NCBI RefSeq assembly: GCF_004793475.1
Contig: NZ_SRYZ01000017.1
Span: 1 to 64,000, forward strand
DNA from: Bacteroides muris (ex Afrizal et al. 2022)
Lineage (GTDB): Bacteria; Bacteroidota; Bacteroidia; Bacteroidales; Bacteroidaceae
Direction of reading: 5' to 3'
DNA length: 64,000 bases
The notes beneath the pieces were generated by a model. It saw only the letters and a list, made by a program, of their open reading frames with translations, made no database searches and was not told where the DNA came from. The number at the start of each line of letters is the position of its first letter. Position 1 is the stretch's first letter. The translations under genes were made by a program, and so were the position numbers. Below, in pieces: positions 11,005 to 19,880 of this stretch.

Positions 11005-11799
11005 TTAGAAGGCATACCCGAATCCTACATTCAAGTAGATGGGATACATGGCAAAGGTAATGGTATTGAAATCTTTCTTGAAAATATCATTCAATCCCCA
11101 TGTAAGGTCGGCAAATACATTCAGATGCTTGAAGGCACGCCAGTCTACGCCGGCTTGTAAACCCCATGCAAACTTGCGCAAGTCATCCGAAAAGTCGTAA
11201 GTGGCAATGGCACCGTCGGAGAAGTTGACTTTCTTTCCGGTAGGATTACCTTCACGCAAATAGCCTTCATATACATGTCCGGAAAATTCCTCATCCATCA
11301 GATATGAGACATATATACCTGCCTTGGCCCGCAATCGTGAGTCAATCTTATATGCTCCAAGCACGGGGACGGTAATGTAAGCATTGCGCACTTTGGTTTT
11401 CACTCCTCCCGTCCAGTTGCCTTTCAAGCGGTTACCGTCATTTCCTATGATTTCCATGCCATAGTTCTTTACTGTCGCTTTGGTAATCATATTTTTGGTT
11501 TCCAGTCTTACACCGGTAATTACTCCCCATTTTTTAGTTTTTCCCAACCACTTGATGGCATTTCCTTCCAGCATAAGAGCTAAAGTAGGATTGTAGGCAT
11601 CGATACTCCGTATTTCTACGGGCAATGGAAGCGGAGAAGTGCCGCCGATACTGACACCGGCCCTTATTTCATATTCCCAACCGTGTAGAGCGGCGTTTAT
11701 AAGCGTACGGTTCTGGTTTTCTTGAGCGTATAAAGCAGTCTGCATACATCCCACCAGTACGATAAATGCTACTATTTTCTTTATCATGTTGTATTCCAA
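11005..11799 (-). CDS. Outer-membrane beta-barrel protein
   Basis: The 264-residue protein (254 if it starts at the second ATG, MIKKIV) has a signal peptide ending ALYAQ, then alternating hydrophobic strands and a terminal aromatic (YLNVGFGYAF), the usual signature of a barrel inserted by BAM. It fits the porin-family/OMP beta-barrel group of Bacteroidetes, but no specific transport role can be read. It starts 13 bp after the PCMD lipoprotein gene on the same strand, so the two are almost certainly cotranscribed and may act together at the cell surface. Confidence 0.8.
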   Translation of the reverse strand: MEYNMIKKIVAFIVLVGCMQTALYAQENQNRTLINAALHGWEYEIRAGVSIGGTSPLPLPVEIRSIDAYNPTLALMLEGNAIKWLGKTKKWGVITGVRLETKNMITKATVKNYGMEIIGNDGNRLKGNWTGGVKTKVRNAYITVPVLGAYKIDSRLRAKAGIYVSYLMDEEFSGHVYEGYLREGNPTGKKVNFSDGAIATYDFSDDLRKFAWGLQAGVDWRAFKHLNVFADLTWGLNDIFKKDFNTITFAMYPIYLNVGFGYAF

Positions 11800-11812
11800 T
11801 TCTATATGATTC

Positions 11813-12979
11813 TTATTCGTAAATCAGTTCCACTTCGTCTATAAGTAAAGTGCTTCCGGGCGCACCTTCAAAAGTTGCCCCGTCCTTGCTGGATGCAAAA
11901 ACGATACTTAGTTTATATTTTCCTTTTGCCAGCTTGGTTTCATCTATTTCTTTTCCATATCTCCGATAATCAAAAGGAATGTCGAAAGACTCCCAATCAT
12001 CAGTTTCGTGTGGATTGGATATTAAAGCCAAAGCTACCATATTGGGGTGTTCATAATTCTGGTTTGGCAGATTTCCATCCAATATTATTTCTGTAGCTTC
12101 CCCTGCCTCGTTGTAACTTTCGCCTTCGTAAAAGATAGCATAGATGTTCATCACATCTTTACGGTCGGTGTATCCGCCGTTTTCATAAAAACGTTCACCG
12201 GCTTTGTACTTGTACCAACCTTTTAGACGTGAGGGCTTATAACAGAAAGGAGTGCCGAAATGTGTGGCTTTCAATGGGCTGGTGAGAGCATTCGTCATAT
12301 CAAACTCACCGATAAACAAATTTCCGGCAGCTATCGGCATACCTACCATTGCTCCCAGAGAGCCGGTAAGCCGAGTTTCTAATTTGGCACACTTTCCGTT
12401 TTTACCATTGTTATATTGTGACGTAGGGTAATTTTCAGTAGCTGATGAACTGGCTGCCCAGTTGAATCCTTCATTTCCACTGGCCCATGTCAGTTCCAAT
12501 CCGTCTTGTTCTTCATAGAACTCCTGATATTTGTATTTGGGGACAATTCCATTGATAAGTCGTATGTCTTCAAAATGGAATTCATTGGGTATGTCTGATA
12601 CCGATTGTTCGCGTACATCGATGGAATATACTCGCTGCCAAGCCTTGTTCTCGGAAGTTACGGTATACTTTACCCTTTTTCCGTCAGAGAAATCGTGTTC
12701 ACTACCACTTTCCGGACTAATGGTAGCGCCTGGCGTCAACTCAAACAGGGGGGATAGTTTGTTTAAAGGAGTGCCCTCTTTTACTTTTACTAATATGGGG
12801 TAGGCCTGCAGATTATCATTGTAAGATGGATTTAAATTGAAACGAGCGCTTGCCAGCACATCTTCTTCGAAAAAAATACCTGTTATATCAGCTTCAGCAT
12901 TGGGTGCTTCATCTTTTATGCACGATGCCATCAATATTCCTAAAAGTGAATAAAGTATGAATAATTTGTTTTGTCTCAT
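11813..12979 (-). CDS. PCMD-domain surface lipoprotein
   Basis: The 388-residue protein has a lipoprotein signal (MRQNKLFILYSLLGILMASC, lipobox ending at Cys20). After it comes an Ig-like region of about residues 25-125 (DITGIFFEEDVL ... VYSIDVREQ) that resembles the fold before PCMD domains, then a PCMD (putative carbohydrate metabolism) beta-sandwich to the end (FEDIRL ... GSTLLIDEVELIYE). PCMD proteins occur near glycan-use genes in Bacteroidetes, but no SusC/SusD pair or glycoside hydrolase is present here. Function is therefore open. Its promoter is likely TAGTTTTG at 13015-13022 (minus strand). Confidence 0.8.
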   Translation of the reverse strand: MRQNKLFILYSLLGILMASCIKDEAPNAEADITGIFFEEDVLASARFNLNPSYNDNLQAYPILVKVKEGTPLNKLSPLFELTPGATISPESGSEHDFSDGKRVKYTVTSENKAWQRVYSIDVREQSVSDIPNEFHFEDIRLINGIVPKYKYQEFYEEQDGLELTWASGNEGFNWAASSSATENYPTSQYNNGKNGKCAKLETRLTGSLGAMVGMPIAAGNLFIGEFDMTNALTSPLKATHFGTPFCYKPSRLKGWYKYKAGERFYENGGYTDRKDVMNIYAIFYEGESYNEAGEATEIILDGNLPNQNYEHPNMVALALISNPHETDDWESFDIPFDYRRYGKEIDETKLAKGKYKLSIVFASSKDGATFEGAPGSTLLIDEVELIYE

Positions 12980-13068
12980 GCTTTTTTATTTAATTCTATT
13001 AATTTTTTGATGAGCAAAACTACACCTTTTTTCTTTAACTATAGAGTTTTATGAGCTTATTTAACAAA

Positions 13069-13104
13069 AAAACGGCAATAGAGGTCTTGACTATTGCCGT
13101 TTTT
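13069..13104. terminator. Bidirectional-looking terminator after the zinc-ribbon gene
   Basis: ACGGCAATAG pairs with CTATTGCCGT around a 9-base loop, with an A run before and a T run after. It lies 20 bp past the stop of the zinc-ribbon gene (minus strand). Confidence 0.8.
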
Positions 13105-13124
13105 CATGTAAAAATGTTCTATTT

Positions 13125-13964
13125 TTAATTATCTGAGCCGATATGTACGATTTTTCTTTTTGCTCTTACTGGCTTTTCCTTTACAACTTCCACTTTCTGT
13201 TCGGGAGTTATGCCTGCCAGTTCCGGGTCAATCATGATACGGCCACAATATTCGCAAACGATGATTTTCTTACGTGAGCGGATGTCCAATTGTCTCTGAG
13301 GCGGAATCTTGTTGAAGCAACCACCGCAAGCATCGCGCTGTACATATACGATACCCAGTCCATTGCGTGAATTCTTACGAATACGTTTGAAGGACTGAAG
13401 CAGACGGGGTTCGATTTTTGTTTCCAGTTCTTTGGCCTTGTCTCTCAGCTTCTCTTCCTCTTGCTTGGTTTCGGAAATAATCTCGTCCAGTTCACTCTTC
13501 TTAACGTCAAGGTCTTTTTGTCTTTCTTCCAGCGCAGTAGCACTTTCTGCCACTTCCTGAGATTTTTCTTCCTCTTGTGCGGCAAATTCCTTGATACGCT
13601 TTTCGCAGAGTTCGATTTCCAATGTCTGGAATTCGATTTCCTTGCTCAAGAAGTCATATTCGCGGTTGTTGCGCACGTTGTCCTGCTGGTCTTTATATTT
13701 AGCTACGGAAGCCTTTGCGGTTTCAATTTCAACTTTCTTTCCTGCGATGGAGGATTTCAACTCGGATACTTCTGCCTTGATTCTGTCTATACGGGTACTC
13801 AGACCGGCTATTTCGTCTTCCAAGTCCTGTACTTCCAGTGGAAGTTCACCTCTCAACGTCTTGATTTCATCGATTTTGGACAGCATTGTCTGCAATTGGA
13901 ACAAAGCTTTCAACTTCTGTTCTACGGTCAATTCCTGAGAATCTTTTTTTGCTTCTTTAGCCAT
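13125..13964 (-). CDS. Coiled-coil zinc-ribbon protein (CdsZ/CT398-like)
   Basis: The 279-residue protein is a long alpha-helical hairpin (about residues 10-180, heptad-rich with many E, K and L) followed by a C4 zinc ribbon: CGGCFNKIPP and, 28 residues on, CEYCGRI. The tail is basic (KEKPVRAKRK). This layout matches the CdsZ family (formerly DUF164/zf-RING_7), whose members are thought to be adaptor or chaperone-like proteins; an exact role is not known to me. It follows the nif3-like gene by 5 bp, an association that recurs in many bacteria, so the two are cotranscribed. Confidence 0.88.
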   Translation of the reverse strand: MAKEAKKDSQELTVEQKLKALFQLQTMLSKIDEIKTLRGELPLEVQDLEDEIAGLSTRIDRIKAEVSELKSSIAGKKVEIETAKASVAKYKDQQDNVRNNREYDFLSKEIEFQTLEIELCEKRIKEFAAQEEEKSQEVAESATALEERQKDLDVKKSELDEIISETKQEEEKLRDKAKELETKIEPRLLQSFKRIRKNSRNGLGIVYVQRDACGGCFNKIPPQRQLDIRSRKKIIVCEYCGRIMIDPELAGITPEQKVEVVKEKPVRAKRKIVHIGSDN

Positions 13965-13969
13965 TTTAC

Positions 13970-15064
13970 TTACATGTATTTTATGGGGTTTGTATTCACC
14001 TTGGTCATCTGGACCTCAAAATGAGGAAACAAATCCCGGATTATTGTATAAAATATTTCTTTCGTATATTGCTCACTTTCATAATGCCCTATTTCAGCCA
14101 ATAATATATCGGTATCATGTTCGAAATAGTCATGGTATTTTATCTCGCCAGTGATAAAGACATCTGCACGGTTGCGGATGGCAAGCGGCATTAGGAAAGC
14201 GCCGGCACCGCCACATAATGCAACAGTCTGTATTTCCCGCCCGAGGAGTTTGTTATGTCTGAGACACCCTACTTCGAAGGTTTTCTTTATCCGTTTCAGG
14301 AACTCAAGCTCTGTCTCCGGTGTTTCCAGTTCACCAATAACACCGGCTCCGGCTTGTGGCCATGAGTTTTGCAAGGGATAAATATCATAGACCGGTTCTT
14401 CATATGGATGTGCCGCAAGCAGTGCCTTGACAGCTCCCGCTTTTTTGTAGGCGGGTATGATTGTTTCAATACGCACTTCCCGTTCGGTATGCAGCTCCCC
14501 TATCGCTCCACAGTATGGGGTGGCACCTTCCCTGGCACGGAATGTCCCCTCGCCTTCCAGATTATAACTGCACGAATCATAATTACCGATATTGCCACAT
14601 CCGGCATCGAACAAGGATTTCCGTACTTCTTCCGCTTGGGCAGTCGGTACAAATGTGGTCAGCTTTACCAGCGCATTTTCCTTGGCTTCCAGGATACGAA
14701 CATTTCTTAAACCTATTTTTTCGGCAATTTTGAAGTTCACTCCTCCCCGCGCATTATCCAGGTTGGTGTGCGCAGCATAAACAACGATGTCATTCTTGAT
14801 GGCTTTCAAGATACAACGTTCCACATAATCCCTGCCCGTGATGGATTTATACCCTTTGAAAATGAGAGGGTGATGTGATATAACCACATTATACCCCAAT
14901 GCAATGGCTTCATCCAGTACAGCTTCAGTAACGTCAAGACACAACAAAGCCCCTGTTGCTTCCACATCTGTCAATCCGATTTGCAGGCCGGCATTATCAA
15001 ATCCGTCTTGCAATGGCAGAGGCGCGAACCGTTCAAGGGCGCTTACTAATTCCTTAATTTTCAT
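13970..15064 (-). CDS. Nif3-like dinuclear metal centre protein
   Basis: The 364-residue protein belongs to the Nif3/YqfO (GTP cyclohydrolase I type 2) family, which forms toroidal hexamers with a two-metal site. Visible ligands include SHHPLIFKG near 65 and the C-terminal HYESEQYTKE. It has the inserted middle domain of the long YqfO form. True activity of the family is unsettled. The start MKIKEL at 15064 is chosen because a TATATTTG -7 element at 15086-15093 overlaps the open extension upstream. Confidence 0.9.
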   Translation of the reverse strand: MKIKELVSALERFAPLPLQDGFDNAGLQIGLTDVEATGALLCLDVTEAVLDEAIALGYNVVISHHPLIFKGYKSITGRDYVERCILKAIKNDIVVYAAHTNLDNARGGVNFKIAEKIGLRNVRILEAKENALVKLTTFVPTAQAEEVRKSLFDAGCGNIGNYDSCSYNLEGEGTFRAREGATPYCGAIGELHTEREVRIETIIPAYKKAGAVKALLAAHPYEEPVYDIYPLQNSWPQAGAGVIGELETPETELEFLKRIKKTFEVGCLRHNKLLGREIQTVALCGGAGAFLMPLAIRNRADVFITGEIKYHDYFEHDTDILLAEIGHYESEQYTKEIFYTIIRDLFPHFEVQMTKVNTNPIKYM

Positions 15065-15085
15065 TGTGAACAGAAAATTTGGTTG

Positions 15086-15093
15086 CAAATATA
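15086..15093 (-). promoter_or_regulatory. nif3-like operon promoter -7 element
   Basis: The minus strand reads TATATTTG, matching TAnnTTTG, 22 bp upstream of the chosen ATG. Confidence 0.5.
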
Positions 15094-15190
15094 GTAAAAA
15101 GCAATGGATTAAAAAGAATTCCAGTTTAAAAAAAGTCTTGTAGGCTGTATATTTATATATAATTGAACTATTTTTGTGGGTACAATATGG

Positions 15191-16000
15191 TTATTTATGC
15201 TCCTTTTTTCCCTTCTTCTCCACCATCACCGGCAGTAGCTTGCCGTAAGCATCAAACGACTTGCGGGAAGCCAAAGAGATTGTAATCATCAGTGACAGCA
15301 TGGAGGCGGTAAAGGTGATGACCATGATCATCATCTGATATTTGATGGCCACATTCGGGCTGCTACCACCCAATATCTGCCCAATCATGGTTCCCGGAAA
15401 AGCAACCAGCCCCATCACGGATATATTGGCAATCAGCGGACTGAAGGATTTGATGATGGCTTGGCGGATGAAGGGTGCTTGTGCCTCTGCTCTTGTGGCG
15501 CCATTGCCGAGAAGATACCGGTAAAGCTGTTGTTCCCGTTTCAGTCCGCTATAATAGGTGTTGAGGGCTATGACGTTACTGGATAGCATGTTACCCATCA
15601 ATATGCCGAAAATAGGGATGAAATACCGGGCGCTGAATACGTTTTCCACTCTCAGTACTATTCCGATAAAGTACAAGCCTACACATACTACACTGCATAA
15701 GAAACCTGTAGAGATGGGCAGGAGCAGAATCTTCCTCTTCAATTGCGTTCGTGCCAATGCCGTCTGCGATGCTACGAATATCATGACAATTACCCATAGA
15801 AAGTTTATCCACGGGTTATCCCACAAGAAGAGATAGTTCAGGTATATGCCGATGAAGAACAGCTGGACAATCATGCGTGCCGTACCTATCACAGTAGCGC
15901 GCAACAGTCCGGTCTTGAACTTCCAGATGTAAAACAGCGGTATTAATAATAGCAATAATCCGATGCCCAGGCTGAGGTATGATATATCTATGGTTCCCAA
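15191..16000 (-). CDS. fetB: FetB-type ABC transporter permease
   Basis: The 269-residue membrane protein has about seven hydrophobic segments and the UPF0014/FetB signatures RATVIGTARMIVQL and the cytoplasmic ATPase-coupling stretch GNGATRAEAQAPFIRQAI. In E. coli FetAB exports iron and gives peroxide resistance; the same role here is by homology. It lies 11 bp downstream of its ATPase partner, fetA, in one operon. Confidence 0.9.
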   Translation of the reverse strand: MGTIDISYLSLGIGLLLLLIPLFYIWKFKTGLLRATVIGTARMIVQLFFIGIYLNYLFLWDNPWINFLWVIVMIFVASQTALARTQLKRKILLLPISTGFLCSVVCVGLYFIGIVLRVENVFSARYFIPIFGILMGNMLSSNVIALNTYYSGLKREQQLYRYLLGNGATRAEAQAPFIRQAIIKSFSPLIANISVMGLVAFPGTMIGQILGGSSPNVAIKYQMMIMVITFTASMLSLMITISLASRKSFDAYGKLLPVMVEKKGKKEHK

Positions 16001-16011
16001 TAGTGTGTATG

Positions 16012-16635
16012 TTATTTCATGATTATATGTCGGTCACATCCGTTGGCGAATCTTTTGTCATGGGATACGGTCAGTATGGCACTTCCATTTTCTGTCTGCC
16101 TGCGGAAGAAAGAGAGCACTTTTTCCGCGGAACCGGAGTCGAGAGCGGAAGTCGGTTCATCGACAATGGTCAGTGGTTTGCCAATCATTGAGGCTACGGC
16201 TATCATCATCCGTTGGCGCTGGCCTCCGGAAATTTCGTTTACCCGTTTGTAATATAACTCCCGCTCCAGACCCAAATCCTCGAAACATGCAAATAAGCGG
16301 GTTTCAGAAAAAGGCGTGCCCCGGTTTGCCTTTAGACCGAAGGGCAACTGTACCATGTCCTTTACCCACTCCAGCGGCAATGCCAGTTCTTGTGGAATCC
16401 ATGCAGTCTGCTTACGGACAACGTCGACGTTTCCTTTATCCAGCAGAATGCCGTCTAATACGATACGTCCTTCTTTTAACGGGGTAAACCCAAGTATGGC
16501 ATTCAGCAGTGACGATTTACCGCATCCCGAAGGGCCGGAGATACTGGCTATCTCTCCCCTTTCCAATTGCAGGTTGAAACCCGAGAAAAGTATATCGTTG
16601 CCGTAGGCGATACTGGCATTTTCTATTTGCAGCAT
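16012..16635 (-). CDS. fetA: FetA-type ABC transporter ATP-binding protein
   Basis: The 207-residue ATPase energises FetB. It has Walker A (GPSGCGKSS), Q-loop (TAWIPQELAL), signature (EISGGQRQRM), Walker B (TIVDEPTSALD) and the H-loop (ILTVSHD). An upstream extension of ten codons is open but overlaps the TATCTTTG promoter element at 16663-16670, so MLQIEN at 16635 is the better start. The gene is divergent from the DUF2148 ferredoxin gene with an inverted repeat between them. Confidence 0.92.
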   Translation of the reverse strand: MLQIENASIAYGNDILFSGFNLQLERGEIASISGPSGCGKSSLLNAILGFTPLKEGRIVLDGILLDKGNVDVVRKQTAWIPQELALPLEWVKDMVQLPFGLKANRGTPFSETRLFACFEDLGLERELYYKRVNEISGGQRQRMMIAVASMIGKPLTIVDEPTSALDSGSAEKVLSFFRRQTENGSAILTVSHDKRFANGCDRHIIMK

Positions 16636-16662
16636 GGCGTTCCTTTTAATCTTTCTGTATTG

Positions 16663-16698
16663 CAAAGATAGTGCAAAAAAATATTTGTGCTATCTTTG
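16663..16698. promoter_or_regulatory. Divergent promoters within an inverted repeat
   Basis: TATCTTTG occurs on the minus strand (16663-16670, for fetA) and on the plus strand (16691-16698, for the ferredoxin gene). The symmetry runs further: 16663-16677 and 16684-16698 pair over 15 bp with two mismatches, centred in an A-rich spacer. A shared regulator binding here could control both directions. Confidence 0.5.
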
Positions 16699-16728
16699 AC
16701 GCACTAATTAATTCAGGAAAGAAAGACT

Positions 16729-17265
16729 ATGATACAGAATGAACGTGATTGCCGCCATGAACATGTGCTTGACGTGGCAAGACAAATGCTGATTGCTGCG
16801 CGCACGGCACCGAAAGGAAAAGGTATTGATGTGATTGAAGCTGCGCTGGTTACGGGTGAAGACATTAAAAAGCTGTCTGAAAAGATGGTCGCTATGGTTG
16901 AAGAGCACGGTATGAAGTTCTTTCTCCGTGATGCGGACAACATTTTGCAGGCTGAATGTGTAATTATAATAGGTACGCGCGAGCAGATGCAAGGTTTGAA
17001 TTGCGGACACTGCGGTTTTCCCACTTGTGCCGGTCGTCCGGAGGGAGTGCCTTGTGCCTTGAATACGGTGGATGTAGGGATAGCCGTAGGTTCGGCTTGT
17101 GCCATGGCTGCCGATTTGAGGGTGGATACCCGTGTGATGTTTTCTGCCGGACTTGCCGCCCAGCGTTTGGATTGGCTGAAAGGATGCAAGACTGTTTTTG
17201 CCATTCCGGTGAGTGCATCCTCCAAGAATCCGTTCTTCGACCGGAAACCGAAGGAAGATAAGTGA
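16729..17265 (+). CDS. DUF2148 ferredoxin-domain protein
   Basis: The 178-residue protein is a DUF2148 family member: a conserved N-terminal segment (ARQMLIAARTAPKGKG) and a cysteine cluster CGHCGFPTCAGRPEGVPC near residues 88-105 that likely binds a 4Fe-4S centre, plus a further cysteine in VGSACAMAADL. The biochemical role of the family is not known to me; a redox function is inferred. It is transcribed away from fetAB, whose iron link makes an iron-responsive pair plausible. The gene ends just before the 21-bp repeat cluster. Confidence 0.85.
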   Translation: MIQNERDCRHEHVLDVARQMLIAARTAPKGKGIDVIEAALVTGEDIKKLSEKMVAMVEEHGMKFFLRDADNILQAECVIIIGTREQMQGLNCGHCGFPTCAGRPEGVPCALNTVDVGIAVGSACAMAADLRVDTRVMFSAGLAAQRLDWLKGCKTVFAIPVSASSKNPFFDRKPKEDK

Positions 17266-17274
17266 TAATTGACG

Positions 17275-17349
17275 AGTAGAGGTTTGTAATCATAGAGTAG
17301 AGGTTTAGAAGTCTGAAGTAGAGGTTTGGCAATTCTAAACCTGAGGTTT
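17275..17349 (+). repeat. Degenerate 21-bp tandem repeat, AGTAGAGGTTT
   Basis: AGTAGAGGTTT recurs exactly at 17275, 17296 and 17317 (period 21), and a fourth, partly changed copy ends at 17349. The last two face a reverse copy (CTAAACCT at 17335-17342). The bases between the conserved 11-mers differ, so this is not a simple duplication. The same core occurs at 10919-10963 and 40646-40701. It lies between the ferredoxin gene and aguA. Confidence 0.7.
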
Positions 17350-17403
17350 ATTCTCCCTCTCTCTGCTAACTTAAAAAGTAACGAATTAGAAAAGATAAAT
17401 AAT

Positions 17404-18519
17404 ATGGGATATTTTGTAGGAATTCCATTGGGTGGTGCAACGGAGAAAGACTGTCAGGTGCGTTTTGGCAAGAATATGAGCTTTCAGGTAGAGACACGTG
17501 CTCCCCACTTGCCTGCCGAATGGGCCTTGCAAAGCGGCATACAGCTTACATGGCCTCATGCGGGTACGGACTGGGCCTATATGTTGGACGAAGTGCAGGA
17601 ATGTTTTGTTGCCATTGCCCGCGAAATAGCCGCGCGGGAGACATTGCTGATTGTAACTCCGGAACCGGATGAGGTGAAGAAACAGATTCTCGACAGGGTA
17701 AATATGGAAAATGTCCGTTTCCTGAAGTGTGAAACGAATGACACTTGGGCACGCGATCATGGAGCTATCACCCTATTGGATGCTGACGGTGTATCTCTGC
17801 TCGACTTTAAGTTCAACGGATGGGGATTGAAGTTTGCATCCGATAAGGATAATTTGATTACGCGTCGTGCAGTAGAGGCAGAAGTGATGAAAGGAAAGTA
17901 TGTAAATCGCTTGGGGTTTGTCCTTGAAGGCGGTTCCATCGAAAGTGACGGCATGGGTACGTTGCTTACCACCTCCGAATGTCTGCTTTCCCCTAACCGG
18001 AACGGACAGATGAACCGGGTGGAAATTGAGGAATATCTTCGTTCCGTCTTTCACCTGCAACGCGTCCTTTGGCTGGACCACGGTTATTTGGCAGGTGACG
18101 ATACGGACAGCCATATAGACACACTGGCCCGTTTCTGCCCTGCCGACACGATAGCCTATGTGCAATGCAAGGATGTGGATGATGAGCATTACGAAGAACT
18201 GCATCGCATGGAGGAGCAACTGAAGACTTTCCGTACGTTGAAGGGGGAACCTTACCGTTTGCTGGCTCTGCCCATGGCCGATAAGATAGAAGAAGAAGGG
18301 GAACGGCTTCCCGCCACTTACGCTAATTTCTTGATTCTGAATGATGCAGTGCTTTACCCCACTTATCGCCAGCCGGAGAATGATGCCTGTGCAGGGGAAG
18401 TGCTGCGGGAGGCTTTTCCCGGTTATGAAATTATTGGGATAGATTGCCGTGCTTTGATTAAGCAACACGGCTCTTTGCATTGTGTTACCATGCAATATCC
18501 CATAGGGGTGTTGAAGTAA
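17404..18519 (+). CDS. aguA: Agmatine deiminase
   Basis: It converts agmatine to N-carbamoylputrescine and ammonia in polyamine synthesis. The 371-residue protein has the guanidino-modifying fold landmarks: LPAEWALQSGIQLTWPHAGTDW, NDTWARDHGA, VLEGGSIESDG, and the C-terminal catalytic cysteine in HGSLHCVTMQYP. Start: an upstream extension would run into the 21-bp repeat cluster and is rejected. ATG 17404 is used; ATG 17476 (MSFQVET), nearer the first conserved block, is a real alternative. aguB follows 40 bp later. Confidence 0.93.
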   Translation: MGYFVGIPLGGATEKDCQVRFGKNMSFQVETRAPHLPAEWALQSGIQLTWPHAGTDWAYMLDEVQECFVAIAREIAARETLLIVTPEPDEVKKQILDRVNMENVRFLKCETNDTWARDHGAITLLDADGVSLLDFKFNGWGLKFASDKDNLITRRAVEAEVMKGKYVNRLGFVLEGGSIESDGMGTLLTTSECLLSPNRNGQMNRVEIEEYLRSVFHLQRVLWLDHGYLAGDDTDSHIDTLARFCPADTIAYVQCKDVDDEHYEELHRMEEQLKTFRTLKGEPYRLLALPMADKIEEEGERLPATYANFLILNDAVLYPTYRQPENDACAGEVLREAFPGYEIIGIDCRALIKQHGSLHCVTMQYPIGVLK

Positions 18520-18559
18520 TGTCGATTATACATAGTAAAACGTAAACCATAGAATTAAG

Positions 18560-19447
18560 ATGGCAAGAAAAATCAAAGTAGGTATTATCCAGCAGGCCAA
18601 TACCAAGGACTTCAGGACTAATTTAATGAATTTGGCCAAAAGCATAGAGGCATGTGCAGCGCACGGAGCCCAGTTGGTTGTTTTGCAGGAACTGCATAAC
18701 TCTCTGTATTTCTGTCAGACAGAGAATACACAGTTATTCGACTTGGCAGAACCGATTCCCGGCCCTTCGACGGGATTCTATTCCGAATTGGCTGCTGCCA
18801 ACGATATTGTACTGGTCACTTCTCTGTTCGAGAAACGCGCTCCCGGATTGTATCATAACACAGCAGTTGTTTTTGAGCGTGATGGCAGCATCGCCGGAAA
18901 ATACCGGAAGATGCATATTCCTGATGATCCTGCCTATTATGAGAAATTTTATTTTACTCCCGGTGATATAGGCTTCGAACCTATTCAGACGTCTTTGGGT
19001 AAGTTGGGGGTATTGGTATGCTGGGACCAGTGGTATCCGGAAGCAGCACGTTTGATGGCATTGAAGGGAGCTGAAATATTGATATATCCTACGGCCATTG
19101 GCTGGGAAAGCAGTGATACGGACGATGAAAAGGCGCGTCAGCTCAATGCTTGGATTATCTCCCAGCGTGGACATGCCGTGGCCAACGGCTTGCCGGTGGT
19201 TTCTGTGAACCGTGTGGGACATGAGCCGGATCCTTCCATGCAGACCAATGGCATCTTGTTTTGGGGAAATAGTTTCGTGGTCGGACCGCAAGGTGAATTC
19301 TTGGCCCAAGCAGGAAACGAACGGCCGGAAAATATCGTTGTAGAAGTGGACTTGGAACGTTCGGAGAATGTACGCCGTTGGTGGCCTTTCTTGCGCGACC
19401 GCAGAATTGACGCCTATGACGGATTGACGAAACGATTTCTTGACTGA
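18560..19447 (+). CDS. aguB: N-carbamoylputrescine amidase
   Basis: It hydrolyses N-carbamoylputrescine to putrescine, completing the two-step pathway begun by AguA. The 295-residue nitrilase-superfamily protein shows the Glu-Lys-Cys triad in VVLQELHNS, KYRKMHIPDD and VLVCWDQWYPEAAR, plus the family-specific C-terminal WWPFLRDRRIDAY. In Bacteroides these products feed spermidine synthesis. It lies directly behind aguA in an operon. Confidence 0.95.
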   Translation: MARKIKVGIIQQANTKDFRTNLMNLAKSIEACAAHGAQLVVLQELHNSLYFCQTENTQLFDLAEPIPGPSTGFYSELAAANDIVLVTSLFEKRAPGLYHNTAVVFERDGSIAGKYRKMHIPDDPAYYEKFYFTPGDIGFEPIQTSLGKLGVLVCWDQWYPEAARLMALKGAEILIYPTAIGWESSDTDDEKARQLNAWIISQRGHAVANGLPVVSVNRVGHEPDPSMQTNGILFWGNSFVVGPQGEFLAQAGNERPENIVVEVDLERSENVRRWWPFLRDRRIDAYDGLTKRFLD

Positions 19448-19478
19448 TAGCAACAGGGATTTTGTGTGTGGGGGGAAA

Positions 19479-19859
19479 TTAACGGAATGTCACCCGTTTG
19501 TTCATCAGGAAATTGACACTTCCGTAAATGAATAATCCCAGAAACTGGGCAAGGTATTCGTTGCAGTCCAGCCCCTCCACCAATCCGATGAGGAAAAGGA
19601 ATTGTGCTCCGTAAGCCATTCCGAAAGCTATGGAAAAGAGCAGCACTTGTCGCCAAGTGTTGCTCTTTTTTTTTGTGGGGAATATCCAGTACTTGCACCA
19701 GATGAAGTTGTGTATCTGTGCAAGTATATATGCGGTTACATTGGAGAGCATATAGTTGATTTCCAGTTCGTCCATCATTACCCATACGGTAACAGCCATA
19801 ATCAAGGCATTCAGCGTGCCGATTATTGCAAAACGAAAAATGCGTGCAGATTCTTTCAC
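19479..19859 (-). CDS. GtrA-like membrane protein
   Basis: The 126-residue protein has four predicted membrane helices and the GtrA pattern (FAIIGTLNALIMAVTVW; NFIWCKYWIF; QFLGLFIYGSVNFLMNKRVTF). GtrA-type proteins are thought to help flip undecaprenyl-linked sugars or to partner glycosyltransferases; no glycosyltransferase is adjacent. It lies 21 bp after aspS on the same strand and is probably cotranscribed with it. Confidence 0.85.
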   Translation of the reverse strand: MKESARIFRFAIIGTLNALIMAVTVWVMMDELEINYMLSNVTAYILAQIHNFIWCKYWIFPTKKKSNTWRQVLLFSIAFGMAYGAQFLFLIGLVEGLDCNEYLAQFLGLFIYGSVNFLMNKRVTFR

Positions 19860-19880
19860 CCTCCTACTTTGTAACAGCTC

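Noticed and set aside
10969..11160. 63-residue plus-strand frame starting in the inverted repeat
   Set aside because: It is antisense to the barrel gene; its start codon is just the mirror of the small protein's ATG in the repeat arm.
16713..17225. 170-residue minus-strand frame
   Set aside because: Antisense to the DUF2148 ferredoxin gene, whose cysteine motif and promoter are clear.
17275..17349. Possible CRISPR array
   Set aside because: The conserved core is only 11 bp with about 10 bp between copies, the spacing is too short for spacers, and no cas genes are near.
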